DNA of 64,000 bases from assembly GCA_032358255.1 (NCBI GenBank), contig JAULBX010003444.1, forward strand, positions 1 to 64,000. Direction: 5' to 3'. The number at the start of each line of letters is the position of its first letter. Within the stretch, counting starts at the first letter, position 1. Shown one piece after another: positions 25,029 to 46,095 of the stretch. The position numbers and the translations under genes were made by a program. Below the pieces are notes generated by a model, which saw only the letters and a list, made by a program, of their open reading frames with translations, had not been told where the DNA came from and made no database searches. The stretch is from Heterotrichella gracilis. Its lineage: Eukaryota; Sar; Xanthophyceae; Tribonematales; Xanthonemataceae.

Positions 25029-25887
25029 GCTGGCAACAAAGGCACCAGCCAGGCAACACGGGGCAGGTGGAGGGGAGGATGGTTGTGTCCGAAAGCGCTA
25101 TATGTGCTGACTTGATCGGTGTGTATTCGACAGGATGTGCATGCGTTGCCAGGGAGTAACAAAGCCCGGGTGTCCGGGAGAGTCGTTGATACAACTCTAC
25201 GGTTAGTGAGTTGGGTTTCGCAGCCCAAGCCCAAACGTCTTGTCATCGCCCAATTGTCTAGCTGAAGTGCTCGTTGTCAAAAGCTAGCCTGAGTCTGTCA
25301 TCTCCCACCTGGAGACGAGAACAAACACTGCGCACATCTGGGGTCAAAACATGCGGGACATTATGTGGTGGTTATAGGCAATAAGCTAGCAGTTTTCAGC
25401 GTACAATGGACAGGGCACAATTATCGTTGCCTCCTATATGTGCCGCATTTCAAGGTCCAATTGTACACATTATTTGACCGCACAAAACCCTAGCGGCAAG
25501 CGGGCATTGGAGATGGCATCTTTTTGCAGGTTGTTTCCCCGAACGTGATAACTGCACATATAGGCAGCACTGCCGCGTTGATGCGCCTAACAGGAAGTAA
25601 AGTACGGCTATTCGACAGCTTGACTGCAGGTGGCCACGACGATCTAGGTTTACCCAGCTCCAACAACCCCGTTGCTGTGTGCACCGTGACCGCCACCCAG
25701 GCAGCAGCCTGCACACTTGACTAGTGTGGTGGCAACTCTGTGCCACTGCTACGAGTAATAGCTCGTGCTACCTTCCAGCTAGTGCAGCACACAACAGGGG
25801 TCTCGGCCCTGCCCACACCATCCCATCCTCGAGTTCCTTCTGTGCAGCCCCCATCCCACCCCCACCACCACTGTCAGCACCTCCAAT
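25029..25887. promoter_or_regulatory. Shared divergent promoter region of VTC4 and VTC1
   Basis: These 859 bp separate the start codons of VTC4 (minus) and VTC1 (plus) and must hold both promoters and leaders. I searched for the palindromic P1BS-type motif (G-N-ATAT-N-C) of phosphate-starvation MYB factors and did not find a clean match; ATAT-containing near matches occur near 25100, 25434 and 25556. No other gene is seen inside. Confidence 0.7.
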
Positions 25888-27157
25888 ATGACCTCACTCA
25901 GGCGCACAGAGGCTAAGGCCTTTTTTGGTGGGTACAACACCCACTCAAGTCCAGGACCATGCTTGCTGCCCGACGTGGCAGATAATCTGACGCTGTCACT
26001 ACCCTGCAATGCTTTCTGCTCTGAAACCCATGCCTGTGCAGCTTGATGCTGCTGCTGCCAGCCAGTATCCATTGTGTGCCTGTGCCTCTCCCATCCACTG
26101 CTATCTCTCCTCTCCCCCTAACCCTGCCTGGACCCTGCCTACAGCCAACGAGCGCACCTTCCTGCACTGGATGAACATGGCCGTCACTGTGGGCAGCATA
26201 TCGTCGGCGCTGTTGGGTGCGGGACAGACACTGCACTGCACTGCCTACACACATGATGCTTACCCCCGCATCCCATTATGTCACCTCCTCAGTTGTGGTG
26301 CACGATACACCAGCGGCACCCCTTGTCCAAGTACCATATGCATGCGTATGCCTGCCATAGTGGGGCAGATGGTGAACGGCATGGGGACCTTGCTGGCCAC
26401 TGGCCACTTGCATCACCTTCCCTAAGGAGGTGCCTTTTTCTATATGTTTATATTGGGTTGGCGTGTGTAAGCAGAAGTGCATGGCGTGCGGCCACTAGGT
26501 GGTGGTTGCAACTCTCCTGGGCGTTGCAAACCTACTGTACCTGCATGCCTCGTACCCGCCCCTCACCCACCCGCCGGCCCTGCAGGTGTTTCGGGCCACG
26601 CCCACAAGCACTGGGGCAGCGACTACACGCACAAGGCGCTGGTTGTGCGGCTGCTGTCTCTGATGCTGCTGGGCCTGTCAATATTCATGGCCATATATGC
26701 GGCAGTGAACTTCAGGCTAAGAGGGAACGCGCTGCTGTAAGTGGGGAGAGCCACCACAAGCATTGCAGCTCTTACTGAAATTGAGGTCTTTGCACTGGTG
26801 TTCTGCAAACGTTGTACTCACATTGCAGCTGTTATTGCAAACTCTCAAGCAGTTGGCCGGCTTGGTGCCAAAGGATTGCGACCGGTGATTGCCTTACTTG
26901 GGCGGGTATGGGGGGGTCTTGGTTGCACATGGCCACCGCCCTTGATCTTTGCACCACAACTGCTCCCCTCCCACACACACTACACCTGCTACCCCCCTCC
27001 CAACCGCTGCCCCTCACCCTGACCGCCCACCTGCAGTGCCAAGATGGACGGCCCCTACGACAACCGCATCCTGCCCATCATCCTCTCCAGCTGCCTCATC
27101 GCCTTCCTGGGGCTGGTGTTTGTGGGCACGCTGGCGGACTACGAGGGGTGGGAGTAG
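25888..27157 (+). CDS. VTC1: VTC complex membrane subunit VTC1
   Basis: Small three-helix subunit (DUF202/VTC1 family) that forms the membrane channel of the polyphosphate polymerase complex with VTC4. Four exons close in phase: 25888-25927, 26145-26216, 26586-26736 and 27037-27157, giving 127 residues (yeast Vtc1 is 129). MTSLRRTEAKAFFANERTFL is followed by the first helix (WMNMAVTVGSISSALLG), then YTHKALVVRLLSLMLLGLSIFMAIYAAV split over a second helix, and DNRILPIILSSCLIAFLGLVF as the third; it ends DYEGWE. FFANERTFL matches the same stretch in the VTC4 C-terminus, so the two subunits share this fold. No SPX domain. The start is the only ATG in frame before the conserved block. Its partner gene lies head to head 859 bp away. 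Confidence 0.95.
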
Positions 27158-29032
27158 GGGACGGGGCCAAAGGGGGGCGTGCACATGGGTGGGGTTGTAC
27201 GGCGAGTTTATGCTGCCTCCCAAAGGAGCTGGGAGTGGCCTCTGGGTGTACCGAAATATTGACATTTCAGCATTTCGGGTGGTCTGCATGTGGGCATGCC
27301 GGGGTCCTCTTGATGGGTGGGCTCGCTATCGCGGCTCATAAACATGCCTGCACAAGCTTTTATGCCGCGGGCTTTTCATCTTTTATTAATTCGCACCACA
27401 TGGGGGGGTAGTTGGGATCACTGGGGGTGGAGGGTCCACGCCTGCCCTGGGTGTCATCTCGGGCTTCAGGGGCTGCTGAGGGACATTCGCATGGTATAGC
27501 GGTGGATGTCGTTTAGTCCAGCTACTGTGCCGCAAGAGGGTGTGAGGCTGTGCACTGTCTACCGTGCTTTATCGCATGCGCATGCATCGTGGGGTGCATC
27601 AGCCATGGGCAGGATGGGGGTTTCCCCACTCCCCTTGCTGCATCAGGCGCCGCCAGCTGGCCTGTTGGGCATGCGCAGACAGCAGCAGCGCAGGCACGTC
27701 TCCAGTGTCGTTTATGGAGTGTGGAACACAGCTAGCCTGGATCCCGAACGATCCTTGGCCGCAGCCATTGCACTTTTGGGAGGGCTCAGGGTTCCACTCA
27801 ATTCTGGAAGGGCAGTCTAAACGTGGTGTTTTCAGTAAGCACAGTGGGACTAAGCTCTTGGGAGGATTTGTATTTTGTGGTTCTGGGAGCTGTGGTTACA
27901 AACTTGAGAGGGGTTTGAGTGATAGGCGAGTATGAACTAGTGTAGGGCACTTTTGCCAGAAGATGCAATTTTAGAATTGCAAGTGCCACTCCCTCAGCGG
28001 AGTATTTGTAACGATGCCTTTTTTGCACGCCTCTCTGAGAGTCGACTTCACGTCACCGACATTGCCCAATCAAGTTCAGTTGGAGCATGGGTATGTGTGG
28101 GGCCCGGGGTTGTTGCAATTATTGACACCAGCTTTGCGCAAAGCTGTCACAAGTCTTTCAAGGCGCCTTGAAAGACTTTAACTTAGTTTCACTGTTATTA
28201 AAACTGTCACTTAGTAACAAATTTAATAGTCTAACTGCAGTAGTCCAGCTGGCATGCTGCGGCAGCCGTCACTCCCTTTTATCTAAAATTGCTGCCCGTC
28301 AACGCCGGACTCGCCGAGGCTTTGACCATTTGCCACAATGTGGGAAAGTGCTGCGTGATTTGCATACTTGAATAATAAAGAAATTTTAGAAATTGACATG
28401 ACATGACATTGTACTGTGCAAGGATTTCTCAGAAAACGATGCCCAAAGTCAACCATTGTTCTTGAATGCAAAGGCTTTGGCTTTGCCGAAAACTGTGATC
28501 ATGCTGGCATCCGCGCAATGCGATGCCCAACATTGGTATCAAGCGGCCATGGACATGAACAGCTGATGGGCAGTGTTATGAAACCAAAACTGAAGCCCGC
28601 AGCAGGCTGATACTGTTGCCGTGTCGGAGACATCGCATAATGATCGAACATTAGCCATGCGCTAGGGCACAGCCCCCAGTCATTAGCATGACGCAGGCAA
28701 CGCAACCTTTTCCAGGTACCACCCTCACGCCCCCCAAGCAGTGCGCTCCCAACCCCGCCCGGGCACAGCAACGTGCCACCCTGCCAGTGCGCCATTGAGC
28801 ACGCAGCCCGCGGCAACGAGATGTGCTCCTGCTAGTAGCTGAAATCAGAGTTCCATTGCCGCCGCCAGGCCACCAGGCGATGCGCCCCTACCCGGGCACC
28901 CCTTCGCCGGGCCTGCCTCACCATGGGGCTTTCAGAACGGGCTTGCCCTGCTACCCTTGATTAGCCTGCCTGGGAACAGCCTTCGCGATGAGTCCATCCT
29001 GCTACCATGCTTGTTCCCCCCAGCCTCAGCCT
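27158..29032. other. Spacer between converging VTC1 and ATPase genes
   Basis: I see no gene. A TGTAA polyadenylation-type signal lies near 28007. A perfect 28-bp palindrome sits at 28151-28178. The short open frames have no recognisable domain. Confidence 0.5.
28151..28178. repeat. 28-bp perfect palindrome
   Basis: AAGTCTTTCAAGGC and its exact complement meet with no spacer. It lies about 1 kb past the VTC1 stop and 0.85 kb past the ATPase stop, between two converging genes, so a transcription-end or chromatin role is possible but unproven. Confidence 0.85.
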
Positions 29033-38480
<9,448 letters not shown>

Positions 38481-39978
38481 CGCGCCCCAGCAGATACCAG
38501 AGCCAACAGCTGCTTACACTAGCGCATGGGCAGTGGGTCCGTGTACTTCCACAGGCAGCTGTGCCCAGGTGGCCATTAGGGAGTGGGTGGGCAGGGAGCC
38601 ATCCAAGGAACCACGGCCAAGCGAACGCGACTTGTAAACGGATGGTCCGCAATTTGTTTGGAACTTCCTACTGCTGTCAACCACGCATTATCCAAAATTC
38701 AGCGAGGGCAAACGTCACCTTCCTTGACACCTTCCCTCCCGGTCTGGAGATCAGGTGAGTTGACTAGGGCGGCAATCAGGTTTGTTTCTGCAAATATCTT
38801 TAATGTGTGCGCGGTATTAGACTTAAACCATGACTTCTGCTTGTCAACGGATAGTGACTCTGATAAGGTTTGAATTTTGGCCTTGGCCAAGGCTTGGGCA
38901 CACGAAGTTTGCAATTTGCTTGGAATTCTCCTCCTCGCTTGCGCCCCTGTCTGGTCGCTCCCCTTGGGCTGCTGAACAACTTGAAAAGACCTCGCCTTGA
39001 AGGCTATAAACAGGGACAAACCAGCGTCAAACGGGTTAAACAGACAGCAACAGCATTCGGCAGGTGCGCACCTTGATTGGCGGGGCTCAGCCTACGCACT
39101 GCATCAGCACGGTGGGTCCCCCAATAAACCCCAGTGCATCATGTGTTGTCCAAATTGCGCAGCACTTGCTGTAATTTTGGGGCTCTCTTCTGCGCCAAGT
39201 ACTCCTCAAGTCCCTTTGCTACACGACTATTCAAGTGTATTGACGTTACTATAGCAAGTTGGCAAGCCCTAGTTCTTGTCCGTGAATGTGCCCCCACCCC
39301 CCTGCCAACTGTCACTGCACCAGCACCTCGAGGTCTTAAGGATCTGAGTGTTGAAGGTGCCTAGACGTTGCCTTGGTATGCCTTCGATAGTACGTGGTTG
39401 CCTATAAACATGGAAGCCGGGGGAGGTGTGTACCAAGGCACATCCTAGGCACTACCAGGGATACCCACCCTGGCATCGTCTGTGTGCAGGTGGTGTGCCG
39501 AGTGGAACTACACACAGGAGCAACGCCTACGTCTTTGCACTGGCTGGTTGGCGCTGACACAGGTCCACACACCTACAAACTACTCAGCGCTAGTTGCCCT
39601 TCCCGTTGACCAGGTACACACACACCTTCCTGATAACCTGCACCTGCACCTCACCTGCCAGCTACAGGCTGCCAGCTACAGATGCACCTTGTTTACTAAT
39701 CCCTCTTCAACACCCTGCTGTATTGTCTGGAGCACATATCTGTTGCGCAGTTACAGCCCTATCCTCTGTGCACCATCTGCTCCTGCAACCCTGTCCTTGT
39801 GCAAACCAGTGGTCCAGCTGCACTTACAAACCCTATGCACCCGCAAGCACTTACAAACCCTGTACACCCGCTGCACTTGCAAACCCTGTGCACCTGCACT
39901 ACACCCGAAGCCCATTGGCGCACTCGCCCCCACCACTGGTCTGGCTGCAGGCGCAAACGCCCTAGCTAGCCCTCAGCG
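38481..39978. promoter_or_regulatory. Divergent spacer between the ATPase and Lifeguard genes
   Basis: About 1.5 kb between two start codons facing away from each other. It must hold both promoters. It contains three degenerate 25-27-bp tandem units, GCACTTACAAACCCTGTACACCC-like, at 39820-39897. The plus-strand open frame at 39482-40066 crosses this and is not supported as coding before 39979. Confidence 0.5.
39820..39897. repeat. Three degenerate 25-27-bp tandem units
   Basis: Units start at 39820, 39847 and 39873, each carrying the core ACAAACCC or GCAAACCC followed by T-x-x-GCACC or T-x-x-ACACC. They lie 80 bp before the Lifeguard start codon, so they are probably in its leader or promoter. 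Confidence 0.7.
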
Positions 39979-42193
39979 ATGTCCAAGCCCGGTCAACAAC
40001 CGCCCTACGCTGGGTACTCGCCACAAGGTGAGCACAGCTAGCACATGCCAGGTTTTGCTGGTGTGATGGTGTATGTCCCACCCCCGCTCGCGACCTAGTT
40101 GGTGCTTACCACCACTGCTACTCATGTGCTGACCAACCCCACCCCACTACCACAGGCGGGCCACCACCGGGTGCCTACCCCCAGCAGCCATACCCGCAGC
40201 AGGCATATGCGCCACAGCCGTACCCCCAGCAGCCCTACCCCCAGCAGGCCTATAACCCCTACCCACCCACCCAGCAGCCCTATGGCGCCCAGCCCTATGG
40301 CGCCCAGCCCCCAGACAGCCAGCCCTACGGCGCACGCCCACCAGTGGCTCCCAAGCCACCGGGAGCACCCGCAGGTATGCAGCGCCAAGCATATGCATGG
40401 CATGCCAGGGGCCATAGTATGAATCATTCCTGCACGCCACGCTATAGCTATATCCGCAGGCGCCCAACCTCTCTCAACACCTTTAGGCTATGACCTGTGT
40501 TGCCTCTTACACCCTCTTCTTTAGTATTCCCCCTGGTTACACCCTAATTTACCCCCTCTCCCTCAGGGTTTGACGGTTATGACCCCGAGGCCGCTGCTGC
40601 CGCCGCCTTTGCCTCTGGCTTCGCCGATGCCGCTGTGCGCAAGCGCTTTGTGCAGAAGGTGTTCAGCCTGGTGTTCCTCCAGGTGGCCATCACTGTGGGC
40701 ATAGGCCTGCTGTTCTTCTTCCAGGCAGACCTCAAGGTGGGGTGTAGGATGTTGGAAGTGAGGGGAGAACAGCACACGTGTGTGCAGCAGCAGTGCTGCT
40801 GCTTTGATGACTACCGCTGCGCGTGCTGTGGTCTGTGTGGGTGGGCACTGCACGCTTACACACAAATAGAAAGACATTCCCAGCCGTCATCTTATTGCCT
40901 TGTGTGCTGCACGCTTTCACCATGCATACTCTTGCCACGTGGGTCTCACTCTTTAGACCTGCCCCTCCCCTTTGTCACCTTTTCCCCCTTCCCTCGCAGC
41001 TGTACGTGCAGCAGAATCAGTGGCCCTTCTGGGCTGCCTGGGGCCTGTCCTTGGCGCTGCTGCTGGTGCTGGTGTGCGTGCCAGCTGTGCGCCGCCGCCA
41101 CCCGCAGAACCTCGTCGCGCTGTTTGCATTCACATTTGTGGAGGCGTTCCTGGTGGGCTGCATCACAGCCTACTGGGACCAGCAGGTGGGGGCTGGCGAA
41201 AGCCTACACTCTAGGCAGGCTCAGCAGACAGCACTGTCATATGTGCATGCACATGGCCATGACATGTGCACCTTGTTCCCTCCCGGATTGCATTATGGCT
41301 TCCTAGGCCAAGCGACAGGGGCGCACATGCACAGAGCAAGGGACGCTTGCGCATCCACAAGGTCAAACATACTCACTCCATCTGGGCTGCACACTGGGAT
41401 GGGCCAGTGCAGAGGCTCTACGAGTGCACAGCCTGCGCCTACACATCATGCACCCTCGGCGTTCCTCCAAGCATGTTGTTTATATCACTCCTTTTCAGGT
41501 GTGTCAACGCACAAATTGGGCTAGGTTGCAATGCCATGCACTTGCATAGATGCAGAGAACCATTCTTCTCCTTCAAGGTCACCCCTCACCCCCCCTTCCC
41601 CCCTTGCAGTATGTTGTGATCGCCTTCATCGCCACCGCCGCAGCTGTGTTTGGCATCACCGTTTTTGCAATATTTGCCCCCGTTGACGCCACCAAGTGGG
41701 GCTACGTGCTCATGGTCCTCTCAATGGTGTTCCTGGTGGGGATCATCATTGGATTTTTCTGGCACAACAGGGTACGTGTACACCCTCAGCACATGCAGGG
41801 GGTTACGGAGGAGTGCCCAGGTTTGCACATGTGCGCACGCCCGCGCACACATCCCTGCAGTATTTTATGCATTGGCCACGCCCGCCAGGGCCCATCAAAC
41901 ATGCAACCACCGCCCAAAGCGCCATTCTGCTGCACACGACACCAACATCCCACCCCACAGCGCCCCGCCTTTAGCACTCCACCTCCCCCCCGCAGATCCA
42001 GTACCTGGTCATCTCCTGCATTGGCGCCGCGCTGTTCTCCCTGTACCTGCTGTACGACATCCAGATGATCATGGGAGGCAAGTCCATGGAGACCTCCCCG
42101 GACGAGTACGTGTTTGCGGCGCTGCAGATCTACCTCGACGTCATCAATTTGTTCCTCATGATTTTGCAGATAGTGGGGCTGGCAAGCAATTGA
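39979..42193 (+). CDS. Lifeguard / TMBIM (BAX inhibitor-1 superfamily) protein
   Basis: Seven-helix protein of the TMBIM family. Animal and bacterial relatives leak Ca2+ from internal stores and limit cell death. Six exons close in phase: 39979-40027, 40156-40374, 40567-40736, 41000-41185, 41610-41771 and 41996-42193, giving 327 residues. Residues 1-90 form a cytosolic Pro/Tyr/Gln-rich arm of repeated YPQQ and YGAQP units, as in Lifeguard (LFG/GRINA-type) members. The membrane part begins after VRKRFVQKVFSLVFLQVAITVG and includes VEAFLVGCITAYWDQQ, ALFSLYLLYDIQMIMGG and the family end DEYVFAALQIYLDVINLFLMILQIVG. The conserved acidic residues of helices 6-7 (YDIQ, YLDVINLF), which gate Ca2+ in bacterial BsYetJ, are present. 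It lies divergent from the Ca2+ ATPase. Confidence 0.95.
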
Positions 42194-43191
42194 GGGGAAG
42201 GGGCGGTGGGCCAGGGACGTGAGATGAAGCATAATTTTATGTCTACGACTCACAGCTGCATCAAAAGCCGTCATTAATATACTGCTGTGTTTGGGGGATG
42301 GGTCAAGGCTGCGGCTGTGCCGAGGTGGGTGGTGGTAGTCCCAGCGGCACAGTGCCTGCATGGGGCAGGCAGCAGGGCCACTTTGAGGTCTGCGGCTGCG
42401 ACTGGAGGATACTATGATGTGGTGTTTTGCCTGGGATAGGGGCGTGCACATAGCGCTGTTTCCAGGCGACGCCACACTCTTGTCAATCCCATTTGCCTCA
42501 GGGAGCTTTTCCCAGCCATCATCGGCTTGTTGCCTGTTGTTGCGTTGTGTTCCCCTAGAGGGAGCAGTAAATGAGCAGCAACTAGTGATCTGTCATATTG
42601 TATCAGTGATAAGCTTTTGTACACTTGCAGCTCCCCATTTTTGCTCAATGACATTCATTGCCAATGATTAGCGGTCAGTGAATACTGTCGTCCACTGGAC
42701 TGGCTGTGAGATCTTGTGGACCGTCGACGAGCCATATGTGACATAGAACTTCTTCAAGAAAGAAAGAAAGGAAACGGTTGCCAGGCACAACACAGATATG
42801 TATACAGCGTTGGCATCTTGCTGAGCAGACTGCCTGAGTGCATGCACTGCGCTGACATCCCAAAATGCCAGTATGACTCATCGGATATGCCACACATATT
42901 CATACATTATCATATGATCGCAATCGCATGCCATGTATTACATTCAAAGTTTCCGAAACTTTGTCAAGAGTCTTGACAATGTCAAGCGGTTCAATGAAAT
43001 ACTGACACAGGTGTACACCCTGTATGATAGGCTAGCCTATAGATATGACACCCTTGCACGCGCTGGTCAACATTATCCACCCGACAAGAATTTCAAGAAA
43101 AAATGTGTCACACATGTACATAGTACGCTGCAGCTGCCGCTTATATCATCCCCCGGGATATGCACCACTGTCGTTTTGATGTATGGTTGAC
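42194..43191. other. Spacer after the Lifeguard gene
   Basis: It holds the Lifeguard 3' flank and that of the minus-strand RING-like paralog. A short AAAG run is present near 42758. No gene recognised. Confidence 0.5.
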
Positions 43192-44630
43192 CTAGGAGTG
43201 AAAGATGGGTATGATCTCATCGCAACGCAGATAGCACACTGGGCAGTCCTTGCGCCCCGCCTGCTGCCAGCGCTTGCACACCCTAAGCAAAAGTGCTGGT
43301 GAATCCTGCAAAAGGAAGCACCACACGTTTATTAGGCTGATAGATCAACTTAATAAAATTTAATATTGAATATCTATGCATGTGCCATGGAACCATTATA
43401 AGCCACTGGTTGATTAGTCATTATCAACCTCAAACCGTAACGGCAAGCCCAGCAAAGCATGATTGTTTGTTGGTGTCGTCACTGAGCCTATTTGCCTGTA
43501 AGTCTCTGGAGGACACCAAGGCCATATATATAAGGTGCAGTAGCACATGCATTGCAATGCGCGTCTGCTGTGAAACATGTGCATAGGTCATCAGGGTCAT
43601 TTGGCAGAGCTGAGTCACATGATGTGCGCCTGGCGCCATGCAGGCACGCCATACCGTATACTGCCAACCCCTCTAAGACCTCTAAGAGGCTGGCCCCCCT
43701 TTCAAGCTACAACAAATTTGTCAGGTACTAAGCAACACGTCCAGAGCCAGCAGCTTTCTGAAAGAACCTTAGGGCAAGGTAAATATACTCACGTGTTTCC
43801 ATGCAGAAACCCAGCATCCTGTTCGTTTCGCTGGCAAATGTCGCAGACATTATGGCCAATAGTTCCAGCTAGGTACCTAGGGCCGGCCTGTGGCGCATAT
43901 GTCCGTGTTTCAATACTCCAAAGGTGCACTGGACAGTATACGTACGGGCAACCTTAGCTAGCTTTATGCGCTGTACAGCTAACACGGCGAAGGGTTGGCC
44001 AGGTGTTGCTGCTCACCCTCAAGACAAGTGCCACCTGCCCAAAGTCAACGTTGTTTATGTTAACATAGCAGGCTACCTTGACACATTAGCCCACACCGTG
44101 CCTCGCCAACCCATTTTGGGGGCATCTTGTCGGTCGTTATAAACGTCTCAACTTGTACCAAGTTCCCATGCTACATGTCATAACAGGTAAGTGATTGTGG
44201 CAGTTGCTCTGACAACCTTGTACAACATATCTGCCAGACTAGTTTGGATCCAGTTAACCCGGGGGGGAACGTACCTGCGCCTTGCTGCTGGCACCGACTG
44301 CACATGTGTTGAGCCTGGTCCTGTCACAACCAGCGATGTATCTGAACCCGCGATTGCGTGCCTGCAAAGGAATCAGTGTCCGAAATATCCACGCTTCTTA
44401 CGTGTGTATCAGTGTACGTACTCTTCACAGTGTCAAGCAACGACGTTCAGCAGAAAGATGGCTAGCGGAGACTAATGTGGTAGAGATTGTGCCTACCTGT
44501 ATCCATCACGGCACCCAGTAGTGTAGGCTCGCTGGTTTTCGTCCAGCAAGTACATGACCAACCCCACCCCTGCCCCCATACCCAGGAAAGCACCTGCGAA
44601 CGCGGCAACCGCAGCCAAAGCATTCGCCAT
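43192..44630 (-). CDS. Second membrane RING-like gene, zinc part damaged or re-spliced
   Basis: Paralog of the gene at 19.1 kb on the opposite strand. Exon 1, 44630-44497, has exactly the same length (134 nt) and phase and encodes MANALAAVAAFAGAFLG, one membrane helix, then LLDENQRAYTTG. Exon 2 ends at 43793 and carries C-x2-C plus QRNEQDAGFLHGN, almost the same as the first copy; its start may be 43876 (in phase) or further upstream, because the open frame TYAPQAGPRYLAGTIGHN precedes it. Exon 3 has two possible starts. From 43305 it reads IHQHFCLGCAS like the first copy, but a missing base shifts the frame before CPVC. From 43282 it is in frame to the stop and keeps KDCPVC but loses the HQHFC ligands. 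So it is either a decaying gene or one using a shifted acceptor. Confidence 0.55.
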
Positions 44631-46095
44631 GTTTGTCGAATAAACGCTTGGTCGACCTATAGAGCATTTGGATGAGTATTATACAGTATCTGCTGATATA
44701 GACTGCACTGCTGCTAGAATAACGAATGTTTCCCGGTGCATGCATGCATGTGGGTTGTGTGGGAACCATGTGGACATGCGGAGACGTGCCTGAAGCGGTG
44801 AAGGTGTATTTCCGCCTTGTTTAATAAACCGCCTTGTCCAGCAAAGCTCGTTACATTTGTGAAAGGTAACAGGCGCCTGCAGGCCTGACCCTTTATGCAC
44901 TGTCCTCGGCGTACTCGGGTTTACAACAACGAATATCGTTGGGATTAAGGAAAACTCCTGGGATTATCTTTTTCCCAATTGTCCCCTGCAGTGAAGAAAA
45001 AATCCATTCTAATTAGAGAAATGTTGTATTAGCAGATATCATGACAACTTAATGATTCATTTTCAAAAGGGAACCCTGAGCAATAAACTTCAAGCCTGGG
45101 TCATTGGTCCATATTACAAGAATAGACGGAGCTCAATAGTTCTGCCTACTAGGGTATTGGGGTTACCGTACTGTTGTCACAACGGTTGCCTAGGCGATAG
45201 TATTTAATAAATTGCAGTGCAAACAGAAACTTGCTTGAAGCGGCTTCCGTGATGCACTGATTGTGATAGGCATATCTATTCTAACTAGCTCTGTAGCAAA
45301 ATGTAATTACCTGGCTTCAAGCTGGGAGCAAGCACCTGCTAAATTACCGTCGGGCACTTGCAATCAACTGGTCTGAATAAACCGGAATATCACTATCATA
45401 ATGATTGACAAAAGTGGTTGTGCAGCAAGAGGGCAGTAAGTTGCCGCACGTGCATTACTTTGGCAACTAAGTAGCAAGTTGAGGTAAATATGCGACTCAA
45501 TAATTCACATCAACTGCAGTGCAACAAGTTTGCTCCTATGAGATATCATATTTTCAAAATGGTCCAGTGCTCACAGTCTGGTTGGAGACATTATCAATAG
45601 TAATTGCCATTAGTTGACTCATTTATACAGTGGTAGTATATTAATATACTACCAGCTGGGCGAAAGAGTGTCCTTCTGGTAGCAAAAACTGAAGGTCAGA
45701 AAACAAATTGTGCGGTCAAAAAAATGGAACGAATTTGAAGAAAAGACTGGAGAACATCGCGCACTCATTTATTCACACACCAGGACATTCGCACGGTACT
45801 CTATACTCGGTGGCATCATGCATATGGGATGGAAGAAGAACTGAAGATCTGTCACATGGGATAAAGAGCGCTATCTGCTGCTAATACAGCCGCTGGGCCC
45901 ACTTCCTTGCAGCAGGCTGATGAGCCCGTATTGGCTCCCTCATGACTGTCTCAAAATACTTGTAAATTGGAACTTTACGGGAAAGTGCTGCTATCAGCTG
46001 GCCATGCCGCTGTGGCCAAGCAGGCAGGGGCCATGTGCTGATCTTGAACCAGGCTGGGCCAGCCTGCGTACCCTGCTTGGGTGGCACTGCCCTGG
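44631..46095. other. AT-richer spacer
   Basis: No gene recognised. It is the longest GC-poor stretch of the window (about 44900-45870), with a TATTAATATA-rich patch near 45640. Confidence 0.5.

Noticed and set aside
25029-25887. Phosphate-starvation MYB (P1BS) sites between VTC4 and VTC1
   Set aside because: The ATAT-containing words I checked by eye (near 25100, 25434, 25556 and 25886) do not match G-N-ATAT-N-C.
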